Assembly (NCBI RefSeq): GCF_021155775.2
Contig: NC_060236.1
Coordinates: 23,574,238-23,638,237, forward strand
Source of the DNA: Neodiprion pinetum
Taxonomy: Eukaryota; Arthropoda; Insecta; Hymenoptera; Diprionidae
Direction: 5' to 3'
Length of the DNA: 64,000 nucleotides
Part shown: in pieces, positions 52,501 to 64,000 of the stretch
Layout: every line of letters begins with the position of its first letter
How positions within the stretch are numbered: the stretch's first letter is position 1
Position numbers and translations under genes: made by a program
Notes under the pieces: model-generated
Databases searched by the model: none
Told to the model about the DNA's origin: nothing
Seen by the model: the letters and a program-made list of their open reading frames with translations, nothing else

Positions 52501-55500
52501 GAACGAGGAAAGACAAAGAGAAGGTAATAACGAAAGCAGAAGAGGATGAAGAGAGCGAGGAATAAGAAATAAAGAATGAACAAAGAAAAAAAAAAAAAAA
52601 AAATGGAAATAAAATTCTGCAACACACGGCGCGCGCTGCGGCGCTGCTGCTGAGCTTGCAATGCTTTTAACTTTGCTCATAAATTTATTTGCTTACTGTG
52701 ATACCGCTAAAGTTTCGTCAAGGAGTTCGTTCCGCGAGTCACTCTCCTCCTCCTTCTCCTCCTCCTCTCCTTTCCATCCCTGCAGGCTGTTTCCTTCATC
52801 TTTTCTTTCTTCTCTTATTCTCGTCTCTTCACTTCCGCTCTTTCTCTCATTTGCTCGTCGTCGCTGGTTAGCTTACTTCGCTAATGTTTCAACCGACTTA
52901 ATTACGTCTCTAGGAAGGGGTGGGGATAGAAAACCAGAAAATGTGAAAATCAGAATAACCAGAATTCCGAATTCAACAAATTCGAATAACAAATATTCCC
53001 AAAAAGCACCTCGGATGCAAAAACTTCCTTGGCGCCTAGTGCGCTCCTGGGTAGTTTTGAAGCGCAGCGCGATTTGATTCTTGCACCTTCAGATTTGCCC
53101 TCCAGGGTTGATTCCTGTATTAAGTGAGGGCTCACTTAGTCTCAGACAATTGCGAATGGTTATTTAATGTGCGTTGGACTAATTTTAGGTTAGAAGTTGA
53201 GGTTTTAACGTCCTGTGAATCTTTCCGTTTCATGTATTTTGATTTTACCTAATTATTGTTTGAATAAATTTACTTTTATCGACTAGCTTGGTCGAACTTT
53301 TCCGTCTTAATTCGTGAGTGTTTTTATGCTAGGTCTTTTTTTTTTGTTAGATTGCTCTCGGAATTGCTGTACTTTTATTCAAATGACCCGATTGCTCATT
53401 TCCTTCCAAATTCCCCCGTTCTGTAGTATAAAAATATTCAAACCCTGCGCCAAGTGCATTAAAGTGGAATGTATCAACAAAAATTTACTCTGCAACTTCG
53501 AAAACACCAAAATGACAACTGACGACTGACTGGCAGGAAGCTTTCAACTTCTCAAGTTAAAATTTCGCGGGTATAAGAAAATATCTGTTGATTATTTTCT
53601 TCCTCTAATTAACATTCCTGCAAAGTTTCATCAAGATCGAAAGTGTGAGTGCCTCATCGCGGATGTTTCTTCCCAAGTTCAGATTCAGTAAACCGGAAAA
53701 TTGTCGTACATTATCAAGTCTGGCGGGTTTTTATAAGATTGGATGTTTCTTCACTACATCAGCTATTTTGCAATATTAACTGTCAGACGCCACATTCAAA
53801 TTGGAACTCGAATTCGATCATACAAAAAGCCGCGGAGCTTCATTTTCATTCAAACTGGATTCGCAAAAATGTTGTATAATCAAATAAGATAAGTGAGCGA
53901 ATTCTCCGAATGTCAAACCGATGCATCGGACGCACCTTTTCACTTGCAAAATTTCTATCTTACAATAGAATCGAATACAACATCAGATATTTTAAATGAT
54001 ATTTCTTGGTTTGTACTGTGATTCGACTTATTGACTCTTCTAAGATATTGCAATTCGATTTTCTGAGCCTTTTGCGACATTACGAAAACTATAATTCGCA
54101 TCAATTAAAAGGTTATCGTATCTGAGATTTTGTACCAACGCTTTTGCGTCGTTATACAACTGACCTTCCCATATTTTTTGGATCTGGCAAGGATTAATAC
54201 GATGTTCACGCAAGGAACTCTTATCTCTTAAAAATAAACTCAAAAATTAGGTTCGGAGCTATAACTTTTACTTGAAATGAGCAACAGCATCGAAAATTAC
54301 AACAAAATTACAAGAGATTACAAAAGAATACAAAAGGTTACAGTAATTCAGATTGACTTTCAAATGTGGTATGTCTTTCATAGGTCATTTTTGTTTGGGT
54401 TATCATTTCTGGGTTGTTTGGTCCTAATACCATCGGAAGAATTCCAGACTCGTTCGTAATACGTGTGCTTAATTCCGACTGGATATCGTCGACACCTTAA
54501 TCTCAATCCCATGAATTCCGAACTGTGTATGTGATCCAGGCACATACTGCAGGACGTGCGCAACACACACTCAACAACGCTAATCAGATCAGGTTAGTTC
54601 CGCGTGACCAAATCATAGCGATACGTGCACACACGCGTGTATCTTGGTGTATGGAATTGACGCCGACGTAACTACTCACCTCAAACTTCTCACCTGCAGG
54701 TTGTTGGCTAATTTCTGCACCATCCTATTTCGCGGCACGTCACGACCACCCTGCAACTACAGATTCATCCTGCTCTGAATGTCAAAACGGAACTCGGTAT
54801 TGATCTTATAAAAATAAACTGCATGAATGTTTGTTATTCACACAGCGACATTTGAAGAGCCAAAAAGACCTTGCATGGTTCACCGAAATGTTTGATTTGT
54901 TTGAAACAATTATTGACCAGATGATCATTGGAATGATAAGTAATTCGTGGATCGTAGTTAGGATCGATTGGGCTCCAAGCAAAACAAACACCGATTGCAA
55001 AGAGTATGATTTAACGCAAGCACCGTTTTTTGTATTTTATGAAATAAAATTTATGTTTGTGGTTACCATAATCACCTCTAGCGTGATTTCTTTCAAGCAA
55101 CAATAAATTCAAGGTTCACAAAGATTGTCATCTGCGTTCATCGTTTCATTCAACACAATCGCATAATCTTTATGCAGCATTAAAAACCTTATGGGTGATT
55201 GAAAAACCATAAAGTAAAACATTCGCCAAGAACAAACGAATAGTGAAACATAGAGTCATTCTCGTAAGAAGGTCATGGCTGCGTATTAAATTTTCTACAA
55301 TTCTTTTCAAGTTTCAAAACTATAAGCATGATCATTTGTTTTGAAACGTTGCACAAGTTGATCGCAATCTTTTCGCCTGAATTTAATCAAGTTTTCTCCC
55401 CCTGCAAGGGGTTGAAAAAATCTTAAACTCGGGTTTAATTGAAGCTTCAAGCTATCGTTTCGTGCAATGATACTTCCGTAATCACGCAGCAAACGAGGCT

Positions 55501-58500
55501 GAGAGCTGACGAGTTATTTAAAAAAATTGACCAGCATATTGCAAAAGTTTAGATTAAGTCGAGGGAGAAACCGAAAGTAAAATGGCAGGTTTGACCCTCG
55601 TTAGATATCATCTTCACAATTCGCCTTCCCTTACTGTTAGATCTGCCAAACTCGATTAACTTTCATTGTATACGAGCTGGCAAACGTATAGCTGGATATT
55701 AATTCCGATCCAGCTTCTGTTCGAAGTTCTCTCACGCTCTTCGTTGCAGCAATACGATTAATAAAAAAATTCCTATACCTAACAATCCGAGGAAAGAATT
55801 CATCATACATACATATAACATCCCAATAAATTGACCCTCAGCAAGACGATCAAAAAATATTTCACGGTATTTGTCACGGTTTCTTCTCTCTTCTTCTCTG
55901 GCAAACTGTCCAAACCAAAAAACCAAATGAATATGAAAAATTTGCGTCTTTCTATTTCGTAAGATCAATTTTCCACTCGGATGTATTGGAAAAATATTCG
56001 GTCAAACTTACTTTAACGCTCTTTCCATTTTTCTCCCGCAAATGTTTCTCCAAAACTTGTAAATGCAGTTAACTCAGGATCCGAAATTCGAAGGTCCGAA
56101 AATTTGCGAATAAGGAATTTTCAAAACCCTTGTGTCGGTCAGAAAAGTTCACGAAACCCCGCAACTCGTATAAGCCTGTTTTCACATGGCTTTTTCTCGT
56201 TTTATGATGTAGAAAACAACTCGCATGGTGTTTTTCTTCAGATTTTTCATTCAAGCCTATGCTTTAGGTACATATATATGTATATTTACCTATGTACATA
56301 TCAATATATATTCGTCCACCTCGTTGCGACCTCGCTTAAAAGAAACCTTTTCCGGTAGGCTTCATGTATACGACTCTGTTTTTCCTAAGCCTGAAGCCTT
56401 TCTGCCACCCTTTTCTTTTTATCTCTACTTCTTTTACTTCATTTTTTTTTCCACTTCTGTTTTATTTTTGAAAATACTACGTGTGAAATTTCAAGATGCT
56501 TTCAACAGAACCTGCGCGTTTTTCTGTAAACGAATCGGGTGCGACTGTAATTTTTGATGTATTGAATGAAAATACAGTTATACGATCAGAAATCGTCGTA
56601 AGTGAAACCGATCAGGTGTCATTTCCCTCTTTTTTATTTTATTTTCAAGAAAATTCAATTGTCGCTGGGAGAAAAATCCTTAGCAAATCCATTTTTACAA
56701 TTTGGTGATACGTTTCTTTTTTTCCAGAATTTTAAATGACAAAATTCCAGTTTTCATGATCTTTAACCTAAATCAACTCTCGAATGAAAAACATTTGATA
56801 CTTTCAACAAAAATCTAAGATTTAATGCTACATGTTGGAAAAAAAACTATGAAACATATTATCTTACGACTTTTATTTTCAAATTAGTTCACTAATCGTT
56901 AGCATGTTCTGTCATTTTTGTGATCTCATTCTCAATATTTCGAATTCATTGCGGATAAAAAAAAAAAAAATACCACAGTGATAATTAGACCTTCTCAAGA
57001 CATTTTAAAAATTAATTTGCATTGCTTATTCCAAAATTGAATTTCTATTAGTTGAATACCATTAAACGTTTTTTTTTTTCGAAGTCTCGTATTTTTTCAC
57101 TGCGACTTCACAGAAGAAACGTGAGCTTGTATAAATGTGCGAAAAATTCTGTCCCGAATCGATGTCTTTATAAACGTCAAGTGATAAGCGATTGAAAGAT
57201 TCAGGTCACATAGATTTTCGTTTCGTTTTAAATGCCGAGCAAAGTTGACTTGTTTGTAAATCATTTAAATGAACCTACCTACGCATTTCGGTACCGCAAC
57301 GTTTGCCCGTTAATATTTTCTCCACACGACGGAAGAAAACCGGAAAAAAAATACAAACAGCATAAGAGAAATGTGGGGAATAAAAATGGTGGAGGAAACC
57401 ATCGTCTGGTCCCTGTAGTCGTTGGGGAGTAGAATAACGAAGTGTATTTAGCGTGTACGTGCTTAATTAATTCTATTACAAGCTGAGCCGGCTGGAACGA
57501 TGCGAGTAAAAGTGAGAGGAAGGGCAAAAAAATAAATAACAATAAAACGAGAAATCGAAACTTTTAGAGCCTTCCATTTGTCAGACTGCACCGGCTGCGG
57601 AATATTTCAATTCTTCAAACAAAAAATTGCGAAAATTTCTGTACTCAGACAAGTTGAGAAAACAGCAAATGAAAAAAAATAAACAGTGCATCAGAACAAT
57701 CTGATGAAAAAAAAAAATATATCGAAGTGAAATTACTCTTCAAAATTATATCAGATTATATCGGACTATAATTCCGTGTGCTTGTAATATCATTTGAAAA
57801 ATGTATGACATTGATAAAAGAGGATAAATCTGCTGGGAAATATTGTGCGAGTTGTTCGCAAGTGCAGCAAGCTTCGCGAAACTACGTGAAAAGAGAGTCT
57901 GCAGATGTCTCCTGACTATACCAAGTTGTCTGTATACCATCCTTATTTTCCTCTTTACAACGTGTAAGATAAAAAATAAAAATTCTCCCCCCGCGACGTC
58001 GGCAGTATCAGCTTTTCACTAGACTTCAACGTAACACCTGTAAGCTACGCAAGTTGTTGTTTGCTCCTGCATTTTTTCTCCCTCTTTGATTTTCATTCCG
58101 TTTTACCTTTTTCTCTTCGGTATTTGTAGTTATAACGATGCAACGACGGAAGATCACGCAAGACGGATCAATATTCTTGCTATTCGGTTGGAGACGTATT
58201 TGTTTTTCTTTATTAACGATTGATAGTACGGTTTATCTAACGGTTGATGATTTACATACCTACCGATTATCATCACTTGTATGCAAACTTAGAACGTTAG
58301 CTTTGGACAGTTGATTGATTATATTTTCAGAATATCAAGTTATTCAAATGTCCAATAAATATGCAATTCATCTGAATTTTTCAACAAATATATATGTACG
58401 TAATTTATACATAATTACACGTAAGTAACTGCAATTACGAATCGATCAATTTTTGTAAAATGATCTAATAAATATTGAAAAATTCGGTTTGATCGAATAA

Positions 58501-59241
58501 TTAATTCTCATACCATGAAACGTGTCAGAAAATTGCGACAGACTATAAAGTGTGAATCTCGAAATTTCAACGCTTATTTTACGTAGAATAAAAATCGTTA
58601 TTTCCCTCATTTCTCTCTGAAATTTTTTCATCTAATTCAGTTGATTCTCCCCTCAAGTATCAGTCGAGTTCGCACGAAACGTACATAAAGAGCCTCGTAT
58701 GTACAGAAATTTTTTCGGCGTTAGGTAGGTTAATAAATTCCGCGAGGTGTTTGCGTAAAATTGAACCGTAATTCCGTTTGCGTTATCAGCCCCATGAATC
58801 GAGCTTCCCTCCATCCATTTTCATCCAGCGTAAGCGCGCGTGAATTGTAAGCCCACCGGATTCAACCCCGCTGTATCTATCATAATATATACGTCATCCG
58901 CTCCTCTCCTCCTTTCCATTTTCCATTTTCCATTTCGCCTTTTCCCTCTCTCCTCCCACCGTCTTCTACTCGTAGCCTATATGAGCACAATTATGGGGTC
59001 TCATTAGTGGAATCTAATTGTAAATGTTTCGTCGGGCAACTACATTCCATTTCCATCGACTCTCCCCGCGGAGATAAAGAGGCAAGACGTAGGCGTGACG
59101 TTTTCGGAATTCCGTCGGGAAGAAACACTGAAGAAAAAAAGTACGGGGATGGGAAAATCGCGGAAAACGGAAAACCGACGTCAGAACGAAAAGGCAGAAA
59201 ATTGCGGCGCGGGGGGGAGGGGGGATTTAGAGCCATTGTTA
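46576..59241. other. Noncoding sequence
   Basis: Long stretch without a recognised gene. GC-rich or stop-poor patches at 51090-51600, 52280-52900 and 58980-59260 give frames of up to 138 codons that are Ser/Leu/Arg-rich and lack domains. It holds the G-quadruplex tract at 48572. An imperfect TTACAA-type tandem of about 10 bases lies at 54295-54345. Confidence 0.45.
48572..48615 (-). promoter_or_regulatory. G-quadruplex-forming tract (minus strand)
   Basis: The + strand is almost pure C with single A or T breaks (CACCCACCCCCACCCCCCTC, then CCCACCCCCGCCCCG), so the minus strand carries at least six runs of three or more G with one-to-few-base spacers. This satisfies the usual G4 rule several times over. 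It adjoins a GC-rich stretch to 48620. Function unknown. Confidence 0.6.
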
Positions 59242-59915
59242 TACAGGGTGGGATGTAGTTTAATCCGGAGATAAGGTTTATAACAGCTTCAAAGAACGAG
59301 AGCCGAGGAGCATTTAGTTTAATATAATTCAATTAGGAAGAAGCGAAGCTCTAGGATCTTAAATTATGGGGTATTCTGAATCAGATCACGGGGTCATCGG
59401 CCTGACCACCCTGTTGGATTTTTATGTACACCGGAATGTGGGCTTATTTTGGCACAAGATATGAATTTCGAATTTTTCGAAATTTTTATCTAATTCCATA
59501 GGGATTGCACGAGGTCGAATATCACAAAATGTATGGAACACATGTCAAGCGACAATTTTCTGAATTGACGAAACCTCCTTACAGAATTTAAAGCTCGTAA
59601 CAAATATTTTTTTCATAGTTCAAAAACGGGATACGAAGTGTTTTTTTTTTTTTTTGTGTTCATCTTCATGACTGTTCTTGCAAGACAAACAGAAAAGAAA
59701 TGGTTTTCTCTAGTCAAACTTTATGTCCTTCTCAATTCAAGAGTGAAACGACAAAATGGGATAAAAACAATTGGTATTTTCGAACTCTAAATGATCTTGT
59801 AAACCTCCACCGAATTAAAAATACGATAGCTCAGTGTTTCGTCGATTAGAGCTGTGAAACTTTTGTTATGAAAATTTTTCAGCATAATATGCCAACTTAA
59901 ATTAACCACCCTGTA
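59242..59915. mobile_element. TA-flanked element with TACAGGGTGG inverted ends
   Basis: The segment starts TACAGGGTGG and ends CCACCCTGTA, with TA directly outside each end (59240-59241 and 59916-59917). This is the layout of a Tc1/mariner-type insertion. The 674-bp interior has no transposase frame, so it would be nonautonomous. An inner CCACCCTG at 59397-59404 could instead be the right end of a smaller 160-bp element nested at the left; I cannot decide between these. Confidence 0.45.
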
Positions 59916-59917
59916 TA

Positions 59918-62900
59918 CATAATATGAATACACATTAGGGACAGACTGCTGAGGTTGTCAAAATTCTCAGCGTAGGTTTCAGTAGAGTGTAAATTGTACG
60001 GAATGCGGTATACGCGTAAGCGTGTAGGCTCAAAGAAAGAGGGTCACGTTTCCTAATTGACATTTTATAGCTCGCTGGCTCGTCGTTAATTATTCAAACG
60101 TTTGACCGCAAGCTCGGGTTACAGCTCGATGATTTCACCTAAGGTCTCAGTTTAATGCGGAGGTGGAATAGAGAAATTTCGTCACCGAATACGTGGAGAG
60201 TCAGTGGAAGATGGTCTCGCTCTACAGCAACTCGCAAACTTCGTCATTTTTACCGAATTTCACTAAAAAGGGAGCTTCGTTTTTTCAATTATAGAATGCT
60301 TAAAATGCAGTATAATTTAGTTTTTTTTTTTCGCCGTTTCTTTGCTTCTGAAAATTTGACAAGGTATTTTCCGCAACTCGTTCGAGTGACTCGCTCGAAG
60401 TTGACGAAACAGAAAAAGGATAGAAGAAGCCAATCGTTCGAACCACCCTGAAATGTTGTCATTTTAGAGAATCATCTTCAACTACTTGACATGTCTTCAG
60501 GAACGTACCAATTGAAGTTATTCGCTGTGTTCGGCAGTTACGTAATCGGTGTAATTTTTTTAATCAAACGTCGTGATTGACACGTATGGAAAAAGATCTG
60601 ACGTCAATTGCGGATCCAAAGCAATAAAATAGGTAATTCAGTTTCACCAAAATCGCTACATACTCTACTTCGTAATACTGCCGGCTCAATAGTTGCGATT
60701 TTTTGTCTCTTCGCGGGAGTGAATTTGGAATTATCGTCCTCTCTACATTTTCTCCTCGTTAATTTTATACCCCTTGGTAAACGAGACTCATTTGTCAATT
60801 TGTACCCTGCACACCGGATGTGGTCAGCGGCCGGTCTCACCCCGCGGATATGGTAGCCTTGATTTCGCACGGCTCGTAGCGCGACTCCCGGAGGCCGGTA
60901 AAAATACTGTCTTCGATCTTAATTCGAATATCCCACGACGGTGGCGACTTGCCGACAATTCTTCGTCGACGAGACGTAAGCACGGAGTAATTTGATGCCA
61001 TTTAGTTAAGTGGAATCGTGCCATTGTGGTGCAAGACTCGGGAGCGACACGAAATTCTGGTTCGGTTCGTCGCGTCTCGTCGCCGAAGACATCCCGCGGG
61101 AATTTCGTCGTCTTCGGTACCGGGATGAACGAGTAAAACGATGGTCAAATGACCTGCGCCATTTTCATTCGCGCCTCATTTTCGTTTCTTTCTCTCTCTT
61201 TTGTTTATATCCGTGTAACCCTTATTTCATGACGGACAAAAGCGTCAAAACTCATTCTCGGTATATCGGCCTGATTCTTATACTTCTCCAGAGATTTTCT
61301 CCCGCCGTCTTCTCTCGACCTTGTTATCGAATAGAGGCGGATATTATTTTATTGACTGGCGGAAAGTATGAGGGGAGCATCCCGCCCGGTCCGGAGCTTT
61401 ACTCACAAGCACGGGCTTTCACTTAGCAGATTAAACCTGCCGAAGTTTCTTTTAAGCTACCGACTCCGCAATCCTCGGCATCGACGCGTCTTTCTTCGCC
61501 CATCGGCTTCCATTCGATGGTAAAAATCGACTGGGGTTTCAGCATCGCAATCACTTCGTAACCAATACTCTTATCCATACTTTGAGCTTATTACGTTGGT
61601 CCGGGAAAATGGTTCGTTATTTGCGGGTGATTTGCCTCCTTGGTGTTTTTCATTCTAATCACGATAGACTCGGAGTGATATAATTGACTTCTGTGCTTTT
61701 AGTAAAAGTTGAAACCAAATACTCGAATCGATGATTAATCGGGACGAGATACCGGTGGGTTCAATTTTTGTCACAATGAAAGATGCCACCACAATGTGCA
61801 GAATAATTCCGAGTTCAGCGTTGTCAAAAAAAATTGAATAAATACACCGAAACTGTGAAATCTGAAGCTCTGATAAGATGATTCACAGATAAGTACCACG
61901 CGCTGAGATTACGAGAAATTTTTCGATCATTCCGAAAATTTTTACCATCAGCAAGGTGCGTTAATTGTCGACGGTTGAACATTTTCCGATTAGTACAAAT
62001 GAACGATCACTGTGACGGTGATAAACTGATAATTGTGATCTTCGTTCGGGAGGATGATCGAGCACATAACGCACGTATCAGTAAGGTCCGATCCGCTTAT
62101 ATCAACGGAGCACCGAGATGATTAATCGAGGTTTCAGTCGATAAAAACGTACCCATTCGAGCATCGTTGAGTAAATTTAGCCCGAGAACAGTGAACCCTC
62201 GACGGGGTAAGGCGACGTAGTGATTTATAAAATTATGCACACTCCTTGCTCGAGATGAAGTGATCTCGACGTAGAAAATTCCCTCGCCGACCCTTCGCTC
62301 AGCACTTTTACGGATGAACAATAAAACTTTCTGTTCAAAAAGAATTTCAGATTCATAATGACGCCCAATTACCCCGACGGGGCTGATCCTTAATTGCCGC
62401 TCGAACCTCCGGTTCGCTGCTGCAGGTGTCGAATCACGTTTCCGATACTTTTCCCGCCGTCCCTTTCGACTGTCTCGCGTTATCTTGACTTCTCACAATC
62501 AGTTTTCTTTGGATTCAACGATTTCACCGGACTAATTACTTCTCCATATTTAATTCATTTATCAAGTCACGTCGGGACTAAGTTGATGCCAAGGTTTATT
62601 CCCTTCTTCCCTTCTCTCATTCAGTCTCTTTTTTCATTCCGCATACGTTGATTAAGCTTGATTGAACAGTAGCGGCTTAATCACGCGTTCAGACTCTGAC
62701 AAGTCCGATGAATTTTTTCCTGTATCGTTGATGTATATATTGATGTGTTGCATCGTAATTCACGGTTGTTATTCAACGGAAAACTCCAAGATCAAACAAA
62801 CAGACTTAATAAATCAAGCGAAAAATAAGTCTACAGATAGCTGCAGCAAATTTTTAAACATACAGGGGCTGCAAAACGTGTCATTTCTATCGGATACGGT

Positions 62901-64000
62901 ATTTTCGTCTGCCTTTTTATATTCCGACAGTCAGGTTTGAAGCGATGAAAAATCAATTCACAACTCCGCAACCTGGTGCAGAAACCCGAATCTGAACCGG
63001 TGGATCTTGCATTAGGATTCCGCGTCTGTCCGTACAAAATGAAATAACCACTTTGTCGGGAAATTTAATTCTCGTAGCATTGCGGAGCGTGGGTGGAGAG
63101 ACAAAGCTCGTAGGGTCCTTACGGAGGGAAGAAGCGCACACTCAGGTTCCAGGGCCGCAAGGGCAACCACCTCTGACCTCTACTATGTTCCCGGAATTTG
63201 ATAATCGACAAAAAGTGATGAGGTAACGGCATTTTGAGTGGTTATCGAACGGTCGGCTATTCCGAACGTTGAACACATCAAGGGTTATTCAATGATAACG
63301 TTTACAGGCACAGCGCTACTTCGCTCAAGTAGAACGCGGCAAAGCAAAGACGACTTTCGAAATTCTATACCTTTCGAAGCGATTTTGATCTTTTCGTAGG
63401 ACAGTTATTGCTGTTGATGTTAAATTTGGAAAAAACCGAGGTAAATAAAAACTATGAAAAAAATGCTCACATGAAAAACGCCAATCAATTTTTAGCACGC
63501 GTACGGATAAAGAACTTTTTTGAATACGGAATGACAATGATGAAGGTTGGCGAAGGTCAATGGCATTTTCTACTAATTTCATGCCCGATCCGTTCCACCG
63601 AGCGATAAATTGATTTGCAAATGATCCGACTGCAGAACCAGATGGTTCTGGTAGCAAGGCCGGAGGTAATATAACATCCCTCCTATCTCACGGATGACCT
63701 ATGAAACAAATTGCACTTTTATTAGCGCAGATAACGCCCGGAGCAATTGCCAATTTACGATAGCGGCAGCCGGAGTCTTTCCAACTTCACATCTACTTCG
63801 CGCAATTAACAGTCGCAGCTTTCCAGATACGGCGACATTACAGCTTCACGTTCATGTAGATCGTAGCTTCTCTATTTTTCCTTCTTCATAGTCGTCATCT
63901 CTCCTTCTCATCCCATTCGACTCTTCGAATTACGCTGATAAACTTTTTCACTCAGCTCGCATGAAACTGCAGGTATATGAATTTATGGCGATCCTGTACA
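59918..64000. other. Noncoding sequence to the end of the window
   Basis: A GC-rich patch at 60790-61430 is open in both directions (longest frame 138 codons, 61010-61426) without motif. Another CCACCCTG at 60445 echoes the ends of the element at 59242. No exon of the Dpr second Ig domain was seen before the window ends. Confidence 0.45.

Noticed and set aside
52661..53077. 138-codon Ser-rich frame, and opposing frames at 52286-52680
   Set aside because: Produced by CTC/TCC-rich and AGA-rich low-complexity DNA; translations are homopolymeric in Ser, Phe and Leu.
54806..55106. 91-codon + strand frame with a hydrophobic tail
   Set aside because: Unrecognised, short, AT-driven composition, opposing frame overlaps; no evidence of expression from sequence alone.
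61010..61426. 138-codon frame
   Set aside because: No recognisable motif; opposing open frames cover the neighbouring patch and the composition follows local GC.
1..64000. CRISPR array, bacterial operon or prophage-like system
   Set aside because: No regularly spaced direct repeats, no ribosome binding sites and no clustered long frames; the window is insect-like noncoding DNA.

Overview
This is eukaryotic, AT-rich intergenic or intronic DNA, almost certainly from an insect. There are no bacterial operons, no ribosome binding sites and no dense coding. Homopolymer runs, short microsatellites, undepleted CpG and several families of short inverted-repeat transposons dominate. A hymenopteran such as a sawfly would fit the composition and repeat style, but that is a guess. 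The insect assignment rests on the one recognisable coding exon.

The only protein-coding sequence I can support with confidence is one internal exon at 36769-36994 on the + strand. It encodes the second half of the first immunoglobulin domain of a Dpr (defective proboscis extension response) neuronal surface protein, most like Dpr9. It has a good 3' splice site, a consensus 5' splice site, and starts in phase 0 and ends in phase 1. I find neither the preceding exon (first Ig cysteine) nor the following exon (second Ig domain). The simplest reading is that most or all of the remaining 63.7 kb is long introns of this gene, which suits the large neuronal genes of this family.

Layout. 1-3420: noncoding, with a tRNA-like SINE head near 290-366. 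3421-6461: two same-orientation copies of a 0.4 kb MITE (family 1) and a TATA-box-like site between them. 7551-7809: a short element bounded by GCGCATGCGC palindromes, whose core recurs inverted at 45939-46080. 10331-10386: a 21-bp-stem hairpin. 15225-15347: a weak candidate small exon in a GC-rich island. 19938-20366: a third MITE copy, inverted. 22627-23800: a C/G-flanked inverted-repeat element and relatives. 28020-28370: a possible tRNA-derived SINE on the minus strand. 31384-40833: three diverged copies of another dispersed repeat flanking the dpr exon, plus a 27-bp AT-rich hairpin at 32700-32771. 42671-43123: a MITE with 50-bp inverted ends and a related solo end at 38950-39027. 46283-46575: a fourth, internally deleted family 1 copy. 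48572-48615: a strong G-quadruplex candidate. 59242-59915: a TA-flanked element with TACAGGGTGG ends. The rest shows nothing I can name.

I do not see a novel multi-gene system. The items most worth checking are the four-copy MITE family, the two strong hairpins, the G-quadruplex tract and the candidate small exon.
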